DNA of 64,000 nucleotides from an uncultured archaeon (GTDB lineage: Archaea; Nanobdellota; Nanobdellia; Pacearchaeales; GW2011-AR1), in NCBI GenBank assembly GCA_902385625.1, contig CABMGE010000024.1, forward strand, positions 124,001-188,000. Reading direction: 5' to 3'. The notes under the pieces are model-generated. The model had not been told where the DNA came from, did no database searches, and saw only the letters and a list, made by a program, of their open reading frames with translations. The translations under genes were made by a program, and so were the position numbers. This document shows positions 34,113 through 43,038 of the stretch, one piece after another. How positions within the stretch are numbered: position 1 is the first letter of the stretch; each line of letters starts with the position of its first letter.

Positions 34113-34637
34113 TTAAGCAACATTAAACACTTTTCTAAATATACTTGAAAATATTAGTGTTCCAACTAAATACCAAAGAATCCACCAACCACCAAATACA
34201 GGAGATAGATTAGGTCCAAACCATCTGAAGAATAATATTATTGGAACCATTGTATAAAGTGTTGGCTTCATTGTAAGTTCCATTGTCCTTGGAATAAACT
34301 CAAATTGTTTCTTTTGAAGTTCAAGGAGTTTTTCAGGATGATCTTTGTATTTTTTCATTTCTTCACTAAGTATTTTTTGCTCTCTTCTAAGTTCTCTTAG
34401 CTCTTCCTGATCAGAAAGATATTTCTGGGATAGTGTTAGTATAAACGAAGTTCCTGCAATAATAATTACAAAACCAAGATAAAAATTCCATTTTAATAAA
34501 ACTCCAAGAGTTGGATCAAGTGCAGAGTTAACAGTGTCTTTTATTACTGGAAATTTCTCCCACATAGCAAAGACTAACCACGAGAGTCCTAGTGTTATAA
34601 GAATCCACATCATTCCAAGACCTTTTTTATTTTCCAT
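34113..34637 (-). CDS. EMC3/TMCO1-like (DUF106) membrane insertase
   Basis: The 174-residue protein has three membrane segments: an N-terminal one (about 8-26), another near 50-68, and a C-terminal pair from about 130. A charged coiled-coil region (LRELRREQKILSEEMKKYK, about 79-97) separates them. This is the Oxa1-superfamily plan of archaeal DUF106/Ylp1 proteins related to TMCO1 and EMC3, which insert membrane proteins. MKPTLYTMVPIILFFRWF is typical. It follows secY after a 129-nt spacer, a conserved archaeal arrangement. Confidence 0.85.
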   Translation of the reverse strand: MENKKGLGMMWILITLGLSWLVFAMWEKFPVIKDTVNSALDPTLGVLLKWNFYLGFVIIIAGTSFILTLSQKYLSDQEELRELRREQKILSEEMKKYKDHPEKLLELQKKQFEFIPRTMELTMKPTLYTMVPIILFFRWFGPNLSPVFGGWWILWYLVGTLIFSSIFRKVFNVA

Positions 34638-34766
34638 TTTGATTATTAAATCCTTAAGTATTATTCATAATCTTCGAGGGTTTTTAAAGATGACGAATTA
34701 TAACAATTTTTTAGTCAAATTTACTTTGCTAAAAAATTACAAACTCATCTCACTCAAAGGTGATAT

Positions 34767-36131
34767 CTAAACACCCATCATCTTTTTCATTGCAGGATTC
34801 ATATCAATTGCATGTTGCTGACTGATATTTTGATAGAACTGGAATGTAATCATGATTCCTAAAAGTAATGCTGTTCCTCCAACAAGTGCTCCAAGAACAT
34901 CTGCAAGAGATGCAAGAAGACCAATTGCAATTCCACCCATTACAGTAAGAGGAAGTACATATCTTTCAAGTATTGATTCAAGTATTCTTTTGTCTTTTCT
35001 AAATCCTGGAATTTGAAGTCCTGAATTTAATATATTCTGTGCCTGAGATGAAGCATCCATTCCAGATGTCTTTACCCAAAATACAGAGAATAATGCAGCA
35101 AAAAACATATAGAAGCTCATATGTCCAATAAGTTGTACTATTAGTTTCCAGCTAAAGCTTCCTGTTATAACTGCTTCAACAATATTTGTAGGAGTTACCC
35201 AGAATAAAAATCCTGAAACAGCTCTTCCACTTTCCATATCTCCAAGGAAAGTTGCATGTCCTAACCAGTTTTGCAATAGTCCTGCAAAGAGCTGCATATT
35301 GGCAATAAGAGCAGCAGTTAAGATTACTGGAATAACACTGGCATAGAAAAATTGAAGAGGCCATTTCATTGAGTATCCACGAAGTCTGTCATAAGTAAGT
35401 GGAATTTCAATTTTAAGTGACTGTTCCCATACAACAACTAAAAATAATACAACTGTTGCAATAATTGCAGATAGTGCAAGCATTGCACCCTGAGTATCAG
35501 CGTTAATAAGGCTTATTACAAATGCAATTACTTTTCCAGATGCCTGGAAGTTTCCCTGAGGACCTAAAAATCCAAATGCAGCTGTGATAAGTCTCCATCC
35601 AACTCCTGCTGCAATAAATAAGCTAATACCTGAACCAAACCCGTATTTCTGGCAAACCTCATCCATAAACATTACAGCAAGTCCTCCAAGAACTAACTGG
35701 GTTACAACAATAGGTGCATATCCAGGAGAAGCTTCAAGTCCTTTCATTAAAACATAAACCATTGCTTCAAAGAATATAAAGAAAAATACAAGTAATTTCT
35801 GAAGTCCCTGGAAGAACTTTTTTCCTTCTGCATCAGAAGTATTAATATCAAGGATCTTGCTTCCAACAAGTAATTGTAATATAATTGAAGCCATAACAAT
35901 AGGTCCAATACCAAGTGAAATTATTGATCCAAAACTTGTACCCATTATAACTGCAAGGTATTCAAATCTGTCAAGTGAGTTTTTTGCAAGTCCATAAAGA
36001 AAAATATTCTCCATTACAAAGTATAGAAGAAGAACTATCAAAGTCCATTTTAATTTTGTATTAAAACTAAGTTTCTTTTCAACAGGTGCTTGGACCTCTG
36101 GAAGATTTTTTAAAATATCTCTAAACTCCAT
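34767..36131 (-). CDS. secY: Preprotein translocase subunit SecY
   Basis: This 454-residue channel protein has ten membrane segments. The plug-region neighbourhood is LGIGPIVMASIILQLLVGSKILDI, and YDRLRGYSMKWPLQFFYASVIPVILTAAL covers the cytoplasmic loop and segment before the large C-terminal half. It is the protein-conducting pore with SecE and Sec61-beta, which are not in this window. The gene is last in the ribosomal operon after L15, the standard archaeal position. Confidence 0.95.
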   Translation of the reverse strand: MEFRDILKNLPEVQAPVEKKLSFNTKLKWTLIVLLLYFVMENIFLYGLAKNSLDRFEYLAVIMGTSFGSIISLGIGPIVMASIILQLLVGSKILDINTSDAEGKKFFQGLQKLLVFFFIFFEAMVYVLMKGLEASPGYAPIVVTQLVLGGLAVMFMDEVCQKYGFGSGISLFIAAGVGWRLITAAFGFLGPQGNFQASGKVIAFVISLINADTQGAMLALSAIIATVVLFLVVVWEQSLKIEIPLTYDRLRGYSMKWPLQFFYASVIPVILTAALIANMQLFAGLLQNWLGHATFLGDMESGRAVSGFLFWVTPTNIVEAVITGSFSWKLIVQLIGHMSFYMFFAALFSVFWVKTSGMDASSQAQNILNSGLQIPGFRKDKRILESILERYVLPLTVMGGIAIGLLASLADVLGALVGGTALLLGIMITFQFYQNISQQHAIDMNPAMKKMMGV

Positions 36132-36164
36132 ATTATAATTAAATTTTTTAGGTTTATAAACTCT

Positions 36165-36722
36165 TTATTTTTTCTTTATTTCTTTAACTGCGTTTTCTTT
36201 AGAATTAGTTTTCTTTGCTGCAGGTTTTTGGTCCTTTTCACTTGGTTTTTTTGTTTCTTTTACAGGAGCTTCTTTTTCGACTTTTTCTTTTGCAAGTATT
36301 GCCTGTCCGCCTGCTTTTTCTATTTTTTGCTTTGCACTTTCTGAAAAACATCTTGCTTTTATTGTTACTGCCTGAGTTATTTCTCCTTCTCCAAGAATCT
36401 TATATTCTGATAAAACCAGTTCTTTTCCTTTTCCGTATTTTTTCATTAAAGCTTCAATATTTTTTTGTATATTGTCAAGATTGATAACTTTTGCTTTCTT
36501 TCTTTCTGTTCCTTTTGAAGTTTCTCCTTGTTTTCCAAAATATTTGTTTCCATATAATTTTATAACCATTGATTTTTTATGGTCTGCTCTTTTTCCAGTT
36601 CCAGCCATACCACATCCACCATGGTGTCCACTGCCTTTCCATTTTTTTCTTGCTCCATGTCCATAACTATTATTTCCTCGTTGTCCTTTTGATTTCTTTT
36701 TCTTTTTGATTTTCATTACCAT
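36165..36722 (-). CDS. rpl15: Ribosomal protein L15 (uL15)
   Basis: The N-terminal Gly/His-rich arm (KGQRGNNSYGHGARKKWKGSGHHGG) and the globular part ending in TQAVTIKARCFSESAKQKIEKAGG are those of archaeal L15. L15 binds 23S rRNA near the exit-tunnel region. A Lys/Glu/Pro-rich tail of about 45 residues (from about 142) is added. The start 36722 lies 2 nt after the L30 stop. A second ATG two codons later (36716) is equally possible. Confidence 0.93.
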   Translation of the reverse strand: MVMKIKKKKKSKGQRGNNSYGHGARKKWKGSGHHGGCGMAGTGKRADHKKSMVIKLYGNKYFGKQGETSKGTERKKAKVINLDNIQKNIEALMKKYGKGKELVLSEYKILGEGEITQAVTIKARCFSESAKQKIEKAGGQAILAKEKVEKEAPVKETKKPSEKDQKPAAKKTNSKENAVKEIKKK

Positions 36723-36724
36723 TT

Positions 36725-37234
36725 TTACAGCATCCTCTCAATGAGTTTATTTATGTCTGCCTTGTTGTCTCCAAGAACTCCTCCAACATTATAATGGATT
36801 TTGCTTTTGATTCCTTTTCTTGGAGGATGTAATCTAAAGAATGGTTTTATTCCAAAATCTTCAAGACTTTTTCCGTTCATAAGTCCGTCTGCAACTTCTT
36901 CTGCATTGATTTTCTTTTTTTCAACTGAGTGTGCTCTTGCATTTAATAATTTTATAAGAGTTTCTTTTCCAATATCTCCAAATGCAACTGAGAATCTTAC
37001 TTTATTGAGCATTCCATAAACACTTTCATTGCTTGAGTTGATAAGAACGCAAACATATTTTCTTCTAAGTCTTAATCTGTCAAGAGTGTTTTTAATTTCA
37101 GTTTTTACTTTAACCTGTCCTGCGATTCTAATTACAGCAATTAATCTGTTGCTTGTTTTTTTAGTTTCAGGAGTTGCAACTATCTTTTCTTTTACTGTTT
37201 TTTCCATAGTTTTCTTTTGTTTTTTTTCTTCCAT
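36725..37234 (-). CDS. rpl30: Ribosomal protein L30 (uL30)
   Basis: The 169-residue protein has an archaeal L30 core from about residue 29: RLIAVIRIAGQVKVKTEIKNTLDRLRLRRKY. The C-terminal archaeal/eukaryotic extension includes FFRLHPPRKGIKS. A Lys/Glu-rich N-terminal extension of about 28 residues precedes it. The upstream gene on this strand is aIF1, 60 nt away, rather than S5, because of the rearrangement in this operon. Confidence 0.93.
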   Translation of the reverse strand: MEEKKQKKTMEKTVKEKIVATPETKKTSNRLIAVIRIAGQVKVKTEIKNTLDRLRLRRKYVCVLINSSNESVYGMLNKVRFSVAFGDIGKETLIKLLNARAHSVEKKKINAEEVADGLMNGKSLEDFGIKPFFRLHPPRKGIKSKIHYNVGGVLGDNKADINKLIERML

Positions 37235-37294
37235 GTTTATTTTAATCTTATATCTATATTTATGTCTATCTTCCCCTTGTTTTTATTTTCTGCC

Positions 37295-37594
37295 TTATAC
37301 TATTTGCACTGTGTCTTCGGAAAAACCGAGTTTTGCAAGCGCTTTCTTTGCATTCTTCGTGTGATCTCCTTGGAGTTCAATAACATTGTCTTTTACTGTT
37401 CCTCCGCATGCAAGGTTTTCTTTGAGTCCCTTTGCAATTGTTTTCAGGTCGACTCCTGAAAAACCCGAGATCAAGGTTACTATTTTTCCAAACTTTTTCT
37501 TTTCAGTTTGTACTTGTATCCTTTGCTCAGTTTTTGCTATGTCCTCGCAAACACAAGCCGGTAAAGGCAGTCCGCATTTTGGGCATATATCCAT
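37295..37594 (-). CDS. Translation initiation factor aIF1 (SUI1 family)
   Basis: The 99-residue SUI1 protein begins with a zinc-ribbon-like segment (C4, C7, C14, C16 in CPKCGLPLPACVC), then the SUI1 domain KIVTLISGFSGVDLKTIAKGLKENLACGGTVKDNVIELQG. It helps select the start codon on the 30S subunit. I chose ATG at 37594, 7 nt after the L29 stop, because the longer in-frame start is a TTG inside L29 and relatives begin close to the zinc ribbon. It normally follows L29, as here. Confidence 0.9.
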   Translation of the reverse strand: MDICPKCGLPLPACVCEDIAKTEQRIQVQTEKKKFGKIVTLISGFSGVDLKTIAKGLKENLACGGTVKDNVIELQGDHTKNAKKALAKLGFSEDTVQIV

Positions 37595-37601
37595 TGTTTT
37601 A

Positions 37602-37802
37602 TTATTTTCCAACAGATTGTTTATTTAGTCTGTTGAATGTGTGTAATCTTGCGATTGTTCTTTTTATCTCTCTTATTTTAAGTTTTCCACCCTTGCTTGC
37701 AGCAACTTTGCTTTTAACAAGTTCCATTTTTAAATCTTTGACTTTTTCGTCAATTTCTTTTGATGACATTTTTTTTATGTCTTTTGATTTAAGTATTGCC
37801 AT
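37602..37802 (-). CDS. rpl29: Ribosomal protein L29 (uL29)
   Basis: The 66-residue helical hairpin protein has SSKEIDEKVKDLKMELVKSKVAASKGGKLKIREIKRTIARLHT, the L29 signature. It sits near the exit tunnel and docks SRP. ATG at 37802 (MAILKSKD) is 1 nt after the S3 stop. An in-frame TTG at 37826 lies within S3 and is rejected. Confidence 0.93.
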   Translation of the reverse strand: MAILKSKDIKKMSSKEIDEKVKDLKMELVKSKVAASKGGKLKIREIKRTIARLHTFNRLNKQSVGK

Positions 37803-37803
37803 A

Positions 37804-38508
37804 TTATTGTTTTGCTTCCTCCACAACTGTTTCTTCTTTTGCCTTTTTCTTTCTTGGCTTTTTTTCTTCAGATTCTGAAACTTTTTCTCCTTTAGGTTTT
37901 ATTCTTTCCTTTATATAATCTCCCACTTCAATTTGGTCATATATTCTCTTTTCAGGAGACATAATCGCAACTTTTATTCCAGTGATTCCAAGTTTTGTAA
38001 GTGCAGTTGCTTGCGCTCTGTCTACTTCCTTTGCTGATTCTCCTGCTTTTTTTAAGTATCCTTCTGCAAATCTCCATGACTTTGCTCTGTCGCTTGGAAG
38101 TTTTCCGCTCATTCTGATCTCACATCCAAGAGCTCCAGCATGCATTATTTCTTGTAATTTTTTATATGCAATTACTTTGAACTTTAAGTTGCCCATTCTT
38201 TCAAGTGCCATTGCAATTTCATCAGCAACTAATTGTGAGTCAAATAATGGATTTTTTATTTCTTTTATTTCAATATGGGGATTTTCAAGTTTAAATCTGT
38301 TTTTCAAAACTGTTGTAAGTTCTTCAATCTTTTCTCCTTTTCTTCCAATTACAAGTCCAGGTCTTGCAGTTGAGATTACTATTTTCTCTCCAACAGGAGT
38401 ATACTCAATATCTAGTTTTGAAATTTTTCCTTTTCCTAGATTTCTTTTTATATATTCCTTTATTCCGTATTCTTCTTTCTTAAGTTTGATAAATTTTCCT
38501 TTTTCCAT
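37804..38508 (-). CDS. rps3: Ribosomal protein S3 (uS3)
   Basis: The 234-residue protein has an N-terminal KH domain with ARPGLVIGRKGEKIEELT (GxxG loop) and a C-terminal domain with GCEIRMSGKLPSDRAKSWRFAEGYLKKAG. S3 lines the mRNA entry channel. A Lys/Glu-rich tail (about 30 residues) closes it. In most archaea S3 directly follows L22. Here it follows S5, with L29 and aIF1 still attached behind it. Confidence 0.95.
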   Translation of the reverse strand: MEKGKFIKLKKEEYGIKEYIKRNLGKGKISKLDIEYTPVGEKIVISTARPGLVIGRKGEKIEELTTVLKNRFKLENPHIEIKEIKNPLFDSQLVADEIAMALERMGNLKFKVIAYKKLQEIMHAGALGCEIRMSGKLPSDRAKSWRFAEGYLKKAGESAKEVDRAQATALTKLGITGIKVAIMSPEKRIYDQIEVGDYIKERIKPKGEKVSESEEKKPRKKKAKEETVVEEAKQ

Positions 38509-38510
38509 TT

Positions 38511-39233
38511 TTACATCCTGTTTGTTTTGTTAAGCGCATCTATGCATGCTCTTGCAAGATTTATTGTTGTTCTTTTGCTTCCAGAGGTTTTACTGTAAAC
38601 ATCTCTAACACCTGCAATTCTTAGTATTTTCTTGCATTCATCTCCAATTACAAGTCCTGTTCCTTGAGGTGCAGGAATTAATTTTACAGTACAGCTTCCG
38701 CATTTTCCTGTTACAATAAATGGAACAGTGTGTTCTTCACCACAAACGCAGTCAAAACTTGCACATGCTCTTTTAATTTTCATGATATTAAGTTTTGCAA
38801 GTCTTAGTGCTTTGGCTCTTGCAGGAAGTGTTTCTTTTGCTCTTCCATAGCCCATTCCAATATAACCATCGCCATTTCCAGCAACAACCATGCATGAGAA
38901 TGTTGGAACATTTCCTTCTGCTGTTTTTCTTTGAGTTTGTCTCCAGGCTCTTCTTTTTCCTCCGCCGAATTTTCCCTTTGCCTGACCAATGTTTAAAATA
39001 TCAGATCTTGTTTCTGTTAAAAGGTCAACAATTTCAGGTTCAAGAATTTTGTATTTTAGAGCTTCGTCTAGATCTTTAATCTTTTTTTCTTTTACAAGTT
39101 TTCCAAGTTTTGTTTTTGGCTTCCAATCTTCAAGTGATTTTGCATGTTGCTGCTTTAGTCTTTCTTCTCTTACTCTTGCCATTTCAGCTTCTTCACTTGG
39201 AGTTCTTTTCTGCCTGAATTCTGGTCTTCCCAT
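38511..39233 (-). CDS. rps5: Ribosomal protein S5 (uS5)
   Basis: The 240-residue archaeal S5 has GGGKRRAWRQTQRKTAEGNVPTFSCMVVAGNGDGYIGMGYG at the double-stranded RNA-binding domain, and LIPAPQGTGLVIGDECKKILRIAGVRDVYSKTSGS in the C-terminal domain. It affects decoding fidelity and helicase activity at the mRNA entry. The upstream L18 stop is 1 nt away. The next gene is S3 rather than L30. Confidence 0.95.
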   Translation of the reverse strand: MGRPEFRQKRTPSEEAEMARVREERLKQQHAKSLEDWKPKTKLGKLVKEKKIKDLDEALKYKILEPEIVDLLTETRSDILNIGQAKGKFGGGKRRAWRQTQRKTAEGNVPTFSCMVVAGNGDGYIGMGYGRAKETLPARAKALRLAKLNIMKIKRACASFDCVCGEEHTVPFIVTGKCGSCTVKLIPAPQGTGLVIGDECKKILRIAGVRDVYSKTSGSKRTTINLARACIDALNKTNRM

Positions 39234-39234
39234 T

Positions 39235-39714
39235 TTATTTTATTTTCTCCTTTATTTTACTGAATATGTCTGCAACTTTTGTGTTTTTTCCCTCAAGTCT
39301 TTCTTTTGATGGAATTACTTCTTCATTATAATTTATCTGGATTCCCGCGTCTGAAATTCCCTTGACAGCTGCATATATCTTTGATCCTTTTGTATTTGGA
39401 ATAAGTCCTGTATCAAGAATTACTCGATCTTTTAGTGCTTTTGCTTTTTTTCCAAGAAGCAGTCCTGTAAGATAAGCAGCAGGCAGTGATTTTAAACTTC
39501 CTTCTTTGTCTTTAGGCCATCCATTTTTCAAAAGATCTCTTGTATTAACTGAATAGAGTATTTTATCCTGAGCATCATTGCTTTCAATTATTTGCATTAT
39601 TATATACCTGTTTGTTTTTCGAATAACAAGTCTTGGATCTCTTCCTTTAAGTAAGACCAGTCTTTTTCTGTAATTTGTTTTATTCTCTACTCGTCTTCTT
39701 TTATCTAGTTTCAT
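39235..39714 (-). CDS. rpl18: Ribosomal protein L18 (uL18)
   Basis: The 159-residue 5S rRNA-binding protein has RRRVENKTNYRKRLVLLKGRDPRLVIRKTNRYIIMQI at the start, then AAYLTGLLLGKKAK and LDTGLIPNTKGSKIYAAVKG, as in archaeal/eukaryotic L18/L5. Its start overlaps the L19e stop (TAATG), a tight coupling that recurs through this operon. Confidence 0.94.
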   Translation of the reverse strand: MKLDKRRRVENKTNYRKRLVLLKGRDPRLVIRKTNRYIIMQIIESNDAQDKILYSVNTRDLLKNGWPKDKEGSLKSLPAAYLTGLLLGKKAKALKDRVILDTGLIPNTKGSKIYAAVKGISDAGIQINYNEEVIPSKERLEGKNTKVADIFSKIKEKIK

Positions 39715-40181
39715 TATTTATTCTCCTTGTTTGTTTTTTTCTTAATTGTTTTCTTTTCTTCCTTTACCGGAACTGCTTTCTTTAAGTTTTCAACATACTC
39801 TTTAAGACTTCCTTTGCTCTTGAAGTTTCTCATTCTTATCTTCTTTCTTAACTCTATATACTTATCCCTGTCAATAACTGCATCGGATCTGAGTTGTCTT
39901 ACATATCTTCTTAATTTTCTTGTTATCTTTACATAATCCTGTTTTCTTGTTTTTATCTTTTTCTTTATTTTTCCAGGCCCTCTTCTTATTTTTCTTCTGA
40001 CAATTTTTTTCCTGCCTTTTACAGGTTTTATTGATATTATTCCTTCGTTATATAATGTTTTTATATCTTCTTTTGTAATTGCTTCTTTTATTTCAGGAAG
40101 GGATTCTGTATTGAATTTTATTCTTCTCTTTCCAACTCCAAGTGCTTTTGCAGCAAGTTCTTTCTTATTTCTTAGGTTCAT
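39714..40181 (-). CDS. rpl19e: Ribosomal protein L19e (eL19)
   Basis: The 155-residue archaeal/eukaryotic protein begins with MNLRNKKELAAKALGVGKRRIKF, and has the basic central stretch KGRKKIVRRKIRRGPGKIKKKI and a helical C-terminus with YIELRKKIRMRNFKSKGSLKEY. It has no bacterial homolog in this position, supporting the archaeal origin. It overlaps the end of L32e by 17 nt. A Lys/Glu-rich tail is present. Confidence 0.94.
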   Translation of the reverse strand: MNLRNKKELAAKALGVGKRRIKFNTESLPEIKEAITKEDIKTLYNEGIISIKPVKGRKKIVRRKIRRGPGKIKKKIKTRKQDYVKITRKLRRYVRQLRSDAVIDRDKYIELRKKIRMRNFKSKGSLKEYVENLKKAVPVKEEKKTIKKKTNKENK

Positions 40182-40692
40182 CTTTCTTGTCCTCCGAGTT
40201 TATTGAATCTTCAAGTTTTTTCTCAGCTGTTGGTTTTTCTTCTTTCTTTTTCTCTTCTTTTGATTTCTTTTCTTTTTCTGCTTTTTTTCCAAGTTTTTTT
40301 GTTTTTTCTTCTTTTCTTTCTTTCATTTTTTCCTCAAGCTTTGTAAGGAATTTTTTTGAATTAAGGTTTGTAAGTCTTATATTATTTTTAAGTGCAAATT
40401 CTGCAATTTCTTTTTTCTTTTTGTCTCCCATTTTTGCAACTATTGCTGTTTCAGTTTTAGAGATTTTTTTTAAGTCTTCAACAGAATATACTAAAACAGG
40501 AGTAAGTCCATTTACAAGTCCTCTTGTTTCTTTTTCAGTCCTAAATCCAATGCTGACATTTCTCAAATGTCCTTTCATTTTGAGTCTCATCTTGTTATCA
40601 AGACCCTTTCCTTTTCTGTATATCTGCTTGTTCTTTCTTCTAAGTCCAAGCTTTGAATATTGAGTATAACCTATTCTAAGAAACTTTGTCAT
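40165..40692 (-). CDS. rpl32e: Ribosomal protein L32e (eL32) with long charged tail
   Basis: The core at about 1-110 has FLRIGYTQYSKLGLRRKNKQIYRKGKGLDNKMR and IGFRTEKETRGLVNGLTPVLVYSVEDL, typical of eL32. After residue 120 comes a low-complexity tail of about 55 Lys/Glu residues (EEKTKKLGKKAEKEKKSKEEKKKEE) that is not part of the family. It overlaps L6 by ATGA and L19e by 17 nt. Confidence 0.92.
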   Translation of the reverse strand: MTKFLRIGYTQYSKLGLRRKNKQIYRKGKGLDNKMRLKMKGHLRNVSIGFRTEKETRGLVNGLTPVLVYSVEDLKKISKTETAIVAKMGDKKKKEIAEFALKNNIRLTNLNSKKFLTKLEEKMKERKEEKTKKLGKKAEKEKKSKEEKKKEEKPTAEKKLEDSINSEDKKDEPKK

Positions 40693-41255
40693 AAGAATAC
40701 CCTCCCTGGTTTTTCAGTGATAAATATTCCATCCTGGAATATTCTTCTGTCTCTGTTTCTAACCTTTGTGCCTTTTTCAATATCAGCTGCAACCTGCCCT
40801 GCTTTTTCAATACTTGCAGATTCAACTTCAATAATATCCTTGTTTATCTTGATGTCAACACCTGGTATAAGTTTGATCTTTCTTTCTTTTCTTTCTCCAA
40901 GGAAATTTTTTACAATAAGTTCATTAGTGTTTTTGTCATGTGTCAAAGTTACTGGAAAGTGAACAGATGCCACTTGTAGTTTATACTTAAATTTTGTATT
41001 AAGTCCTTCAATCATGTTGTTTATATGTGCGATCATTGAGCCAAATAGTTTTTTTTCTTTTTTTGTTGATTTGTCTGAACCAAGTATTATCTTGTTGCCT
41101 TGTAATTCGACTTTAATCTTTTTGTTGAGTTTTTTTCTTACTTCTTCATTGTCTTTTTTCATTATAATTTCTTCCTTTGTTAGAGTTGCATTTATGTTTG
41201 ATGGAACTTCTATTTCTTCAGCTAGTTTCTTTTTGATTTTTTGTTTTTCTGCCAT
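40689..41255 (-). CDS. rpl6: Ribosomal protein L6 (uL6)
   Basis: This 188-residue protein has two related beta domains, with LFGSMIAHINNMIEGLNTKFKYKLQVASVHFPVT and the C-terminal RDRRIFQDGIFITEKPGR that defines archaeal L6. It binds near the sarcin-ricin loop. ATG at 41255 (MAEKQK) overlaps the S8 stop as TAATG and is preferred to an in-frame ATG at 41279 inside S8. Confidence 0.93.
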   Translation of the reverse strand: MAEKQKIKKKLAEEIEVPSNINATLTKEEIIMKKDNEEVRKKLNKKIKVELQGNKIILGSDKSTKKEKKLFGSMIAHINNMIEGLNTKFKYKLQVASVHFPVTLTHDKNTNELIVKNFLGERKERKIKLIPGVDIKINKDIIEVESASIEKAGQVAADIEKGTKVRNRDRRIFQDGIFITEKPGRVFL

Positions 41256-41626
41256 TAGAATACATATGCGATTAAGCATCCTCCAATATGTTGTTTTTTT
41301 GCTTCATAATGATCCATAAGTCCTTTGTTAGTTGAGATTATAACAAAACCAAAGTCTTTTGCAGGAAGGTATCTTCTTACATAATGTTCAATCTGGTCAA
41401 CAGATGCTGTGAATCTTGGCTTTATTGCCTTAACTTCGTTTAATTTTTTAATTTCAACAGTGATCTCATCTCCATCTATTGAGTATTCAATATATCCTGC
41501 ATTCTTTACAAGTTCCAGTACATTTCTCAATAACTTTGAGTTTTTGTTTAAAACTATAGTTTTCTTTCTTGCTGTTTTAGCATTCATTATTTGGTTTAGT
41601 GCGTCTGATACAATATCTTGGCTCAT
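41255..41626 (-). CDS. rps8: Ribosomal protein S8 (uS8)
   Basis: The 123-residue protein has the archaeal S8 N-terminus SQDIVSDALNQIMNAKTARKKT and the C-terminal AKDFGFVIISTNKGLMDHYEAKKQHIGGCLIAYVF. It binds the central domain of 16S rRNA and is a classic assembly primary binder. It lies 15 nt after S14 and is coupled to L6. Confidence 0.95.
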   Translation of the reverse strand: MSQDIVSDALNQIMNAKTARKKTIVLNKNSKLLRNVLELVKNAGYIEYSIDGDEITVEIKKLNEVKAIKPRFTASVDQIEHYVRRYLPAKDFGFVIISTNKGLMDHYEAKKQHIGGCLIAYVF

Positions 41627-41641
41627 GTTTTGTTTTTCTCC

Positions 41642-41872
41642 TTATGAATATTTTTTAAAACCTAAGTCTTCTGCGATTTCTCTAAAGCAATGTCTGCATA
41701 GGTTTAGGCCATAACGGTTTACCATTGCTCCGAATCTTCCACATCTTTCGCATTTTCTTCTTGCGATTCCAGTGGCTCTTTCTTTAGGTTTATTATGTCT
41801 TATGAATTTATCTTTCACAGCAGGTTTTTTTGAAAACTGCTTTAATGATTTTCTCCAGTCACTTGCTGTCAT
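41642..41872 (-). CDS. rps14: Ribosomal protein S14 (uS14), zinc-binding type
   Basis: The 76-residue protein has C41, C44, C59 and C62 in [10 protein letters not shown] and [10 protein letters not shown], the zinc-ribbon form. I chose ATG at 41872 (MTASDW), 1 nt after the L5 stop. The longer reading would begin with a TTG inside L5. It is longer at the N-terminus than typical archaeal S14 (about 55 residues). Confidence 0.93.
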   Translation of the reverse strand: MTASDWRKSLKQFSKKPAVKDKFIRHNKPKERATGIARRKCERCGRFGAMVNRYGLNLCRHCFREIAEDLGFKKYS

Positions 41873-41873
41873 A

Positions 41874-42386
41874 TTATTTTTTTCCAACCTCCAAATTGAA
41901 ATTTTTCTTTAAGTATTCAGTCATTTCAGGAATAGTTACTGCCTGGCTTTTTGGATATCTTCCTTGTTTTACTTTTCTTAGTTTGACTCTTCTTCCTTTT
42001 CTTGAAAATAATAAATCAACTTCAAACCCTAGTATTCCAATATCTCTGTTATATTCAAGACCTGGAATTTCAATATACTCTTTAAGTCCGAAAGATACAT
42101 GATTTTCACTTATTTGTTTTTTTGAAAGTTTATTGTCCATTGCAGCAAAAAATCTTTTTAAAAGACTTGTTATTTCTTTTTTATCCCTTATTGTTACTTT
42201 GCATCCGCTCTTTTTTCCAGGAGAGATTCCAAAGTCAGGAATTCTTTTTGATGATTTAATTATCTGAATTTTTCTTTTAGTTATCCATTCAAGGAGCTTT
42301 ATAGACCTGTCTAGTTTGTCGTCTACTCCGCCACAGTTCATGGTCATTTTTTCTATTTCAATTTGGCGCATAATATTGTCTTTCAT
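41874..42386 (-). CDS. rpl5: Ribosomal protein L5 (uL5)
   Basis: The 170-residue 5S-binding protein has [58 protein letters not shown], the archaeal L5/eukaryotic L11 signature, and [27 protein letters not shown]. It joins the central protuberance. The start lies 1 nt after the S4e stop. Confidence 0.94.
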   Translation of the reverse strand: MKDNIMRQIEIEKMTMNCGGVDDKLDRSIKLLEWITKRKIQIIKSSKRIPDFGISPGKKSGCKVTIRDKKEITSLLKRFFAAMDNKLSKKQISENHVSFGLKEYIEIPGLEYNRDIGILGFEVDLLFSRKGRRVKLRKVKQGRYPKSQAVTIPEMTEYLKKNFNLEVGKK

Positions 42387-42387
42387 T

Positions 42388-43038
42388 TTATCCTAGTGCA
42401 ATTACGTTTTTAATCCAAACATTTATTCTTCCTTTTTCTGAACTTATCTTTGCAATTGATTTTCCTCCTCTTGAAACAATCTCTTCAATTTTACCTTTGT
42501 TTCCTGCGTGTTTTCCTTCAGTTACAAAGACTTCTTTTCCCTTTTCCATTGGAATAATCTTAACAATTTTATTTTCCTTGAAATTCAAAATTACTGAGTC
42601 TCCTGTATTTACTTTTTCACTTGAGATTATGTTCTTTCCATGCATAAGGTTTAACTGTACTTTCTTGCCATCAATGATTTTTTTGTTCATTACCTTGAAT
42701 ATTTTAACTTCAGCATCTTTGCCTGATACTTCTTCAAAAATCATTTTCTTTGTCTTTGAAAGTACTGCTTTATAGCTTTTTCCTGCTGAAAGAGTGATAA
42801 CATCAAATATGCAAATAGGATAATTAACATCTCTGATTTCCTTGTTGTTTATCTTTACTTGTTTTTCATTTATTATTTTTTTTGCTTCCTTTTTATTTTC
42901 TACAATTTTTAAAATATCTCTTAAGACTATGATTAATGGAAGTGCTTCACTATTATTATGGCTGGCAACAGCTAGGTATTTTGTTCCCTTTCTTGCTATT
43001 GGCCAAAATTTAGGCATACTATTTCTTTTTGTGTGCAT
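42388..43038 (-). CDS. rps4e: Ribosomal protein S4e (eS4)
   Basis: The 216-residue archaeal/eukaryotic S4e has HTKRNSMPKFWPIARKGTKY at the start, matching the HLKRLxAPxxWPIxRKG family motif. Then follow an S4-like RNA-binding domain and a KOW motif near the C-terminus (VTEGKHAGNKGKIEEI). That N-terminal match supports ATG at 43038, even though it overlaps L24 by 20 nt. Confidence 0.93.
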   Translation of the reverse strand: MHTKRNSMPKFWPIARKGTKYLAVASHNNSEALPLIIVLRDILKIVENKKEAKKIINEKQVKINNKEIRDVNYPICIFDVITLSAGKSYKAVLSKTKKMIFEEVSGKDAEVKIFKVMNKKIIDGKKVQLNLMHGKNIISSEKVNTGDSVILNFKENKIVKIIPMEKGKEVFVTEGKHAGNKGKIEEIVSRGGKSIAKISSEKGRINVWIKNVIALG